64,000 bases of DNA from JAZKDW01 sp040387375 (GTDB taxonomy: Bacteria; Pseudomonadota; Gammaproteobacteria; Burkholderiales; Burkholderiaceae_D). Below, piece by piece: positions 63,566 to 64,000 of this stretch. Location of the stretch: NCBI GenBank assembly GCA_040387375.1, contig JAZKDW010000004.1:78533-142532 (forward strand), read 5' to 3'. The notes under the pieces were generated by a model that was not told the origin of the DNA, did no database searches, and was given only the letters and a program-made list of their open reading frames with translations. A program made the translations under genes and the position numbers. Positions within the stretch are counted from its first letter, which is position 1. Each line of letters begins with the position of its first letter.

Positions 63566-64000
63566 TGCGCCGACCCGGAGGGAATCAATCGTTCGGCCAC
63601 ACGCATGACGGCAGAACGCGCACGCGGATTAGCCGCGATTTCGGCGGCCGGCGGCTTCATCTTCGACAACAGCTTCATTTCGGGCTGGGGCAGGTCCACC
63701 GCACGAATCGGCAGGCGACGATGAGGCTGCGGCACATTGGCTTTGGATGCCATGAACTGCTTGACGATGCGATCTTCCAGCGAATGAAAGCTGATCACAA
63801 CCATTCTCCCATGCGGGGCCAGACGTCTGAATGCGCCGTTTAATCCTGTTTCAAGTTCTTCAAGCTCTTTATTGATGAAAATCCGGATAGCCTGAAAGGT
63901 ACGGGTGGCCGGGTCCTTGCCCTTTTCGCGGGTCTTGACCGCGTTTGCCACGATACCGGCAAGCTGTCGTGTGCTTGAAATTGGTTCGACTGCCCGGCCA
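63562..64000 (-). CDS. rsmH: 16S rRNA m4C1402 methyltransferase RsmH (partial, N-terminus off the right edge)
   Basis: The last 146 codons or so of RsmH (MraW). The frame continues past the GTG at 63951 to the window edge, where the translated sequence reads ISSTRQLAGIVANAV, so the gene starts beyond the window. DPATRTFQAIRIFINKELEELE and VISFHSLEDRIVKQF are conserved RsmH segments in outline. It is usually preceded by mraZ. Confidence 0.95.
   Translation of the reverse strand, partial: GRAVEPISSTRQLAGIVANAVKTREKGKDPATRTFQAIRIFINKELEELETGLNGAFRRLAPHGRMVVISFHSLEDRIVKQFMASKANVPQPHRRLPIRAVDLPQPEMKLLSKMKPPAAEIAANPRARSAVMRVAERLIPSGSAQ

Overview
The window comes from a Gram-negative betaproteobacterium, most likely a Burkholderiales member near the Oxalobacteraceae. 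Supporting this are the division and cell-wall (dcw) cluster continuing into ftsZ, peroxiredoxin and lpxC; the secA-argJ-NUDIX-pilBC linkage; a Bug-type solute receptor; and a fused indolepyruvate oxidoreductase. The assignment rests on gene order and protein character, not on a database search.

Right part (about 35.7-64 kb) is conserved chromosome, nearly all on the minus strand. Reading leftward from the right edge it holds rsmH (partial), ftsL, ftsI, murE, murF, mraY, murD, ftsW, murG, murC, ddl, ftsQ, ftsA and ftsZ. Many of these are coupled by 1-4 base overlaps. Next come a peroxiredoxin gene, lpxC, a plus-strand DUF721/DciA-like gene, an M23 peptidase, secA, argJ, a DUF815-type ATPase, a NUDIX hydrolase, pilB and pilC. 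A 158-bp element with 24-bp imperfect terminal inverted repeats and flanking TA dinucleotides abuts the ftsZ stop codon.

Left edge (1-754) is the 5' part of pilD, the prepilin peptidase normally found directly after pilC. Between pilC and pilD lie about 35 kb (755-35,705) of catabolic and transport genes. No integrase, transposase or tRNA was seen.

The accessory block has three parts. (1) 1-11.2 kb: a LysR regulator, a livKHMGF ABC transporter ending in a KstD-like flavoprotein, a divergent alpha/beta-hydrolase-fold protein with His at the nucleophile position, and a P450-ferredoxin pair. (2) 11.3-23.4 kb: LysR, acyl-CoA synthetase, FAA hydrolase, two-domain cupin, SDR, SnoaL-like protein, GST, a fused indolepyruvate:ferredoxin oxidoreductase and an MFS exporter. 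(3) 23.5-35.4 kb: ten minus-strand genes. They encode a gentisate-dioxygenase-like cupin, an aromatic-ring FAD monooxygenase, an IclR regulator, an FAA hydrolase, a flavoprotein, a Bug receptor, a small membrane protein and three more flavoproteins, the last three coupled by ATGA overlaps.

Working model (inference): the block imports and degrades an alicyclic or partly reduced cyclic acid. P450/ferredoxin would hydroxylate it, the SDR would oxidise it to a ketone, and KstD-like flavoproteins would desaturate the ring until it is aromatic. The monooxygenase, gentisate-type dioxygenase and FAA hydrolase would then open the ring. The substrate cannot be read from the sequence.
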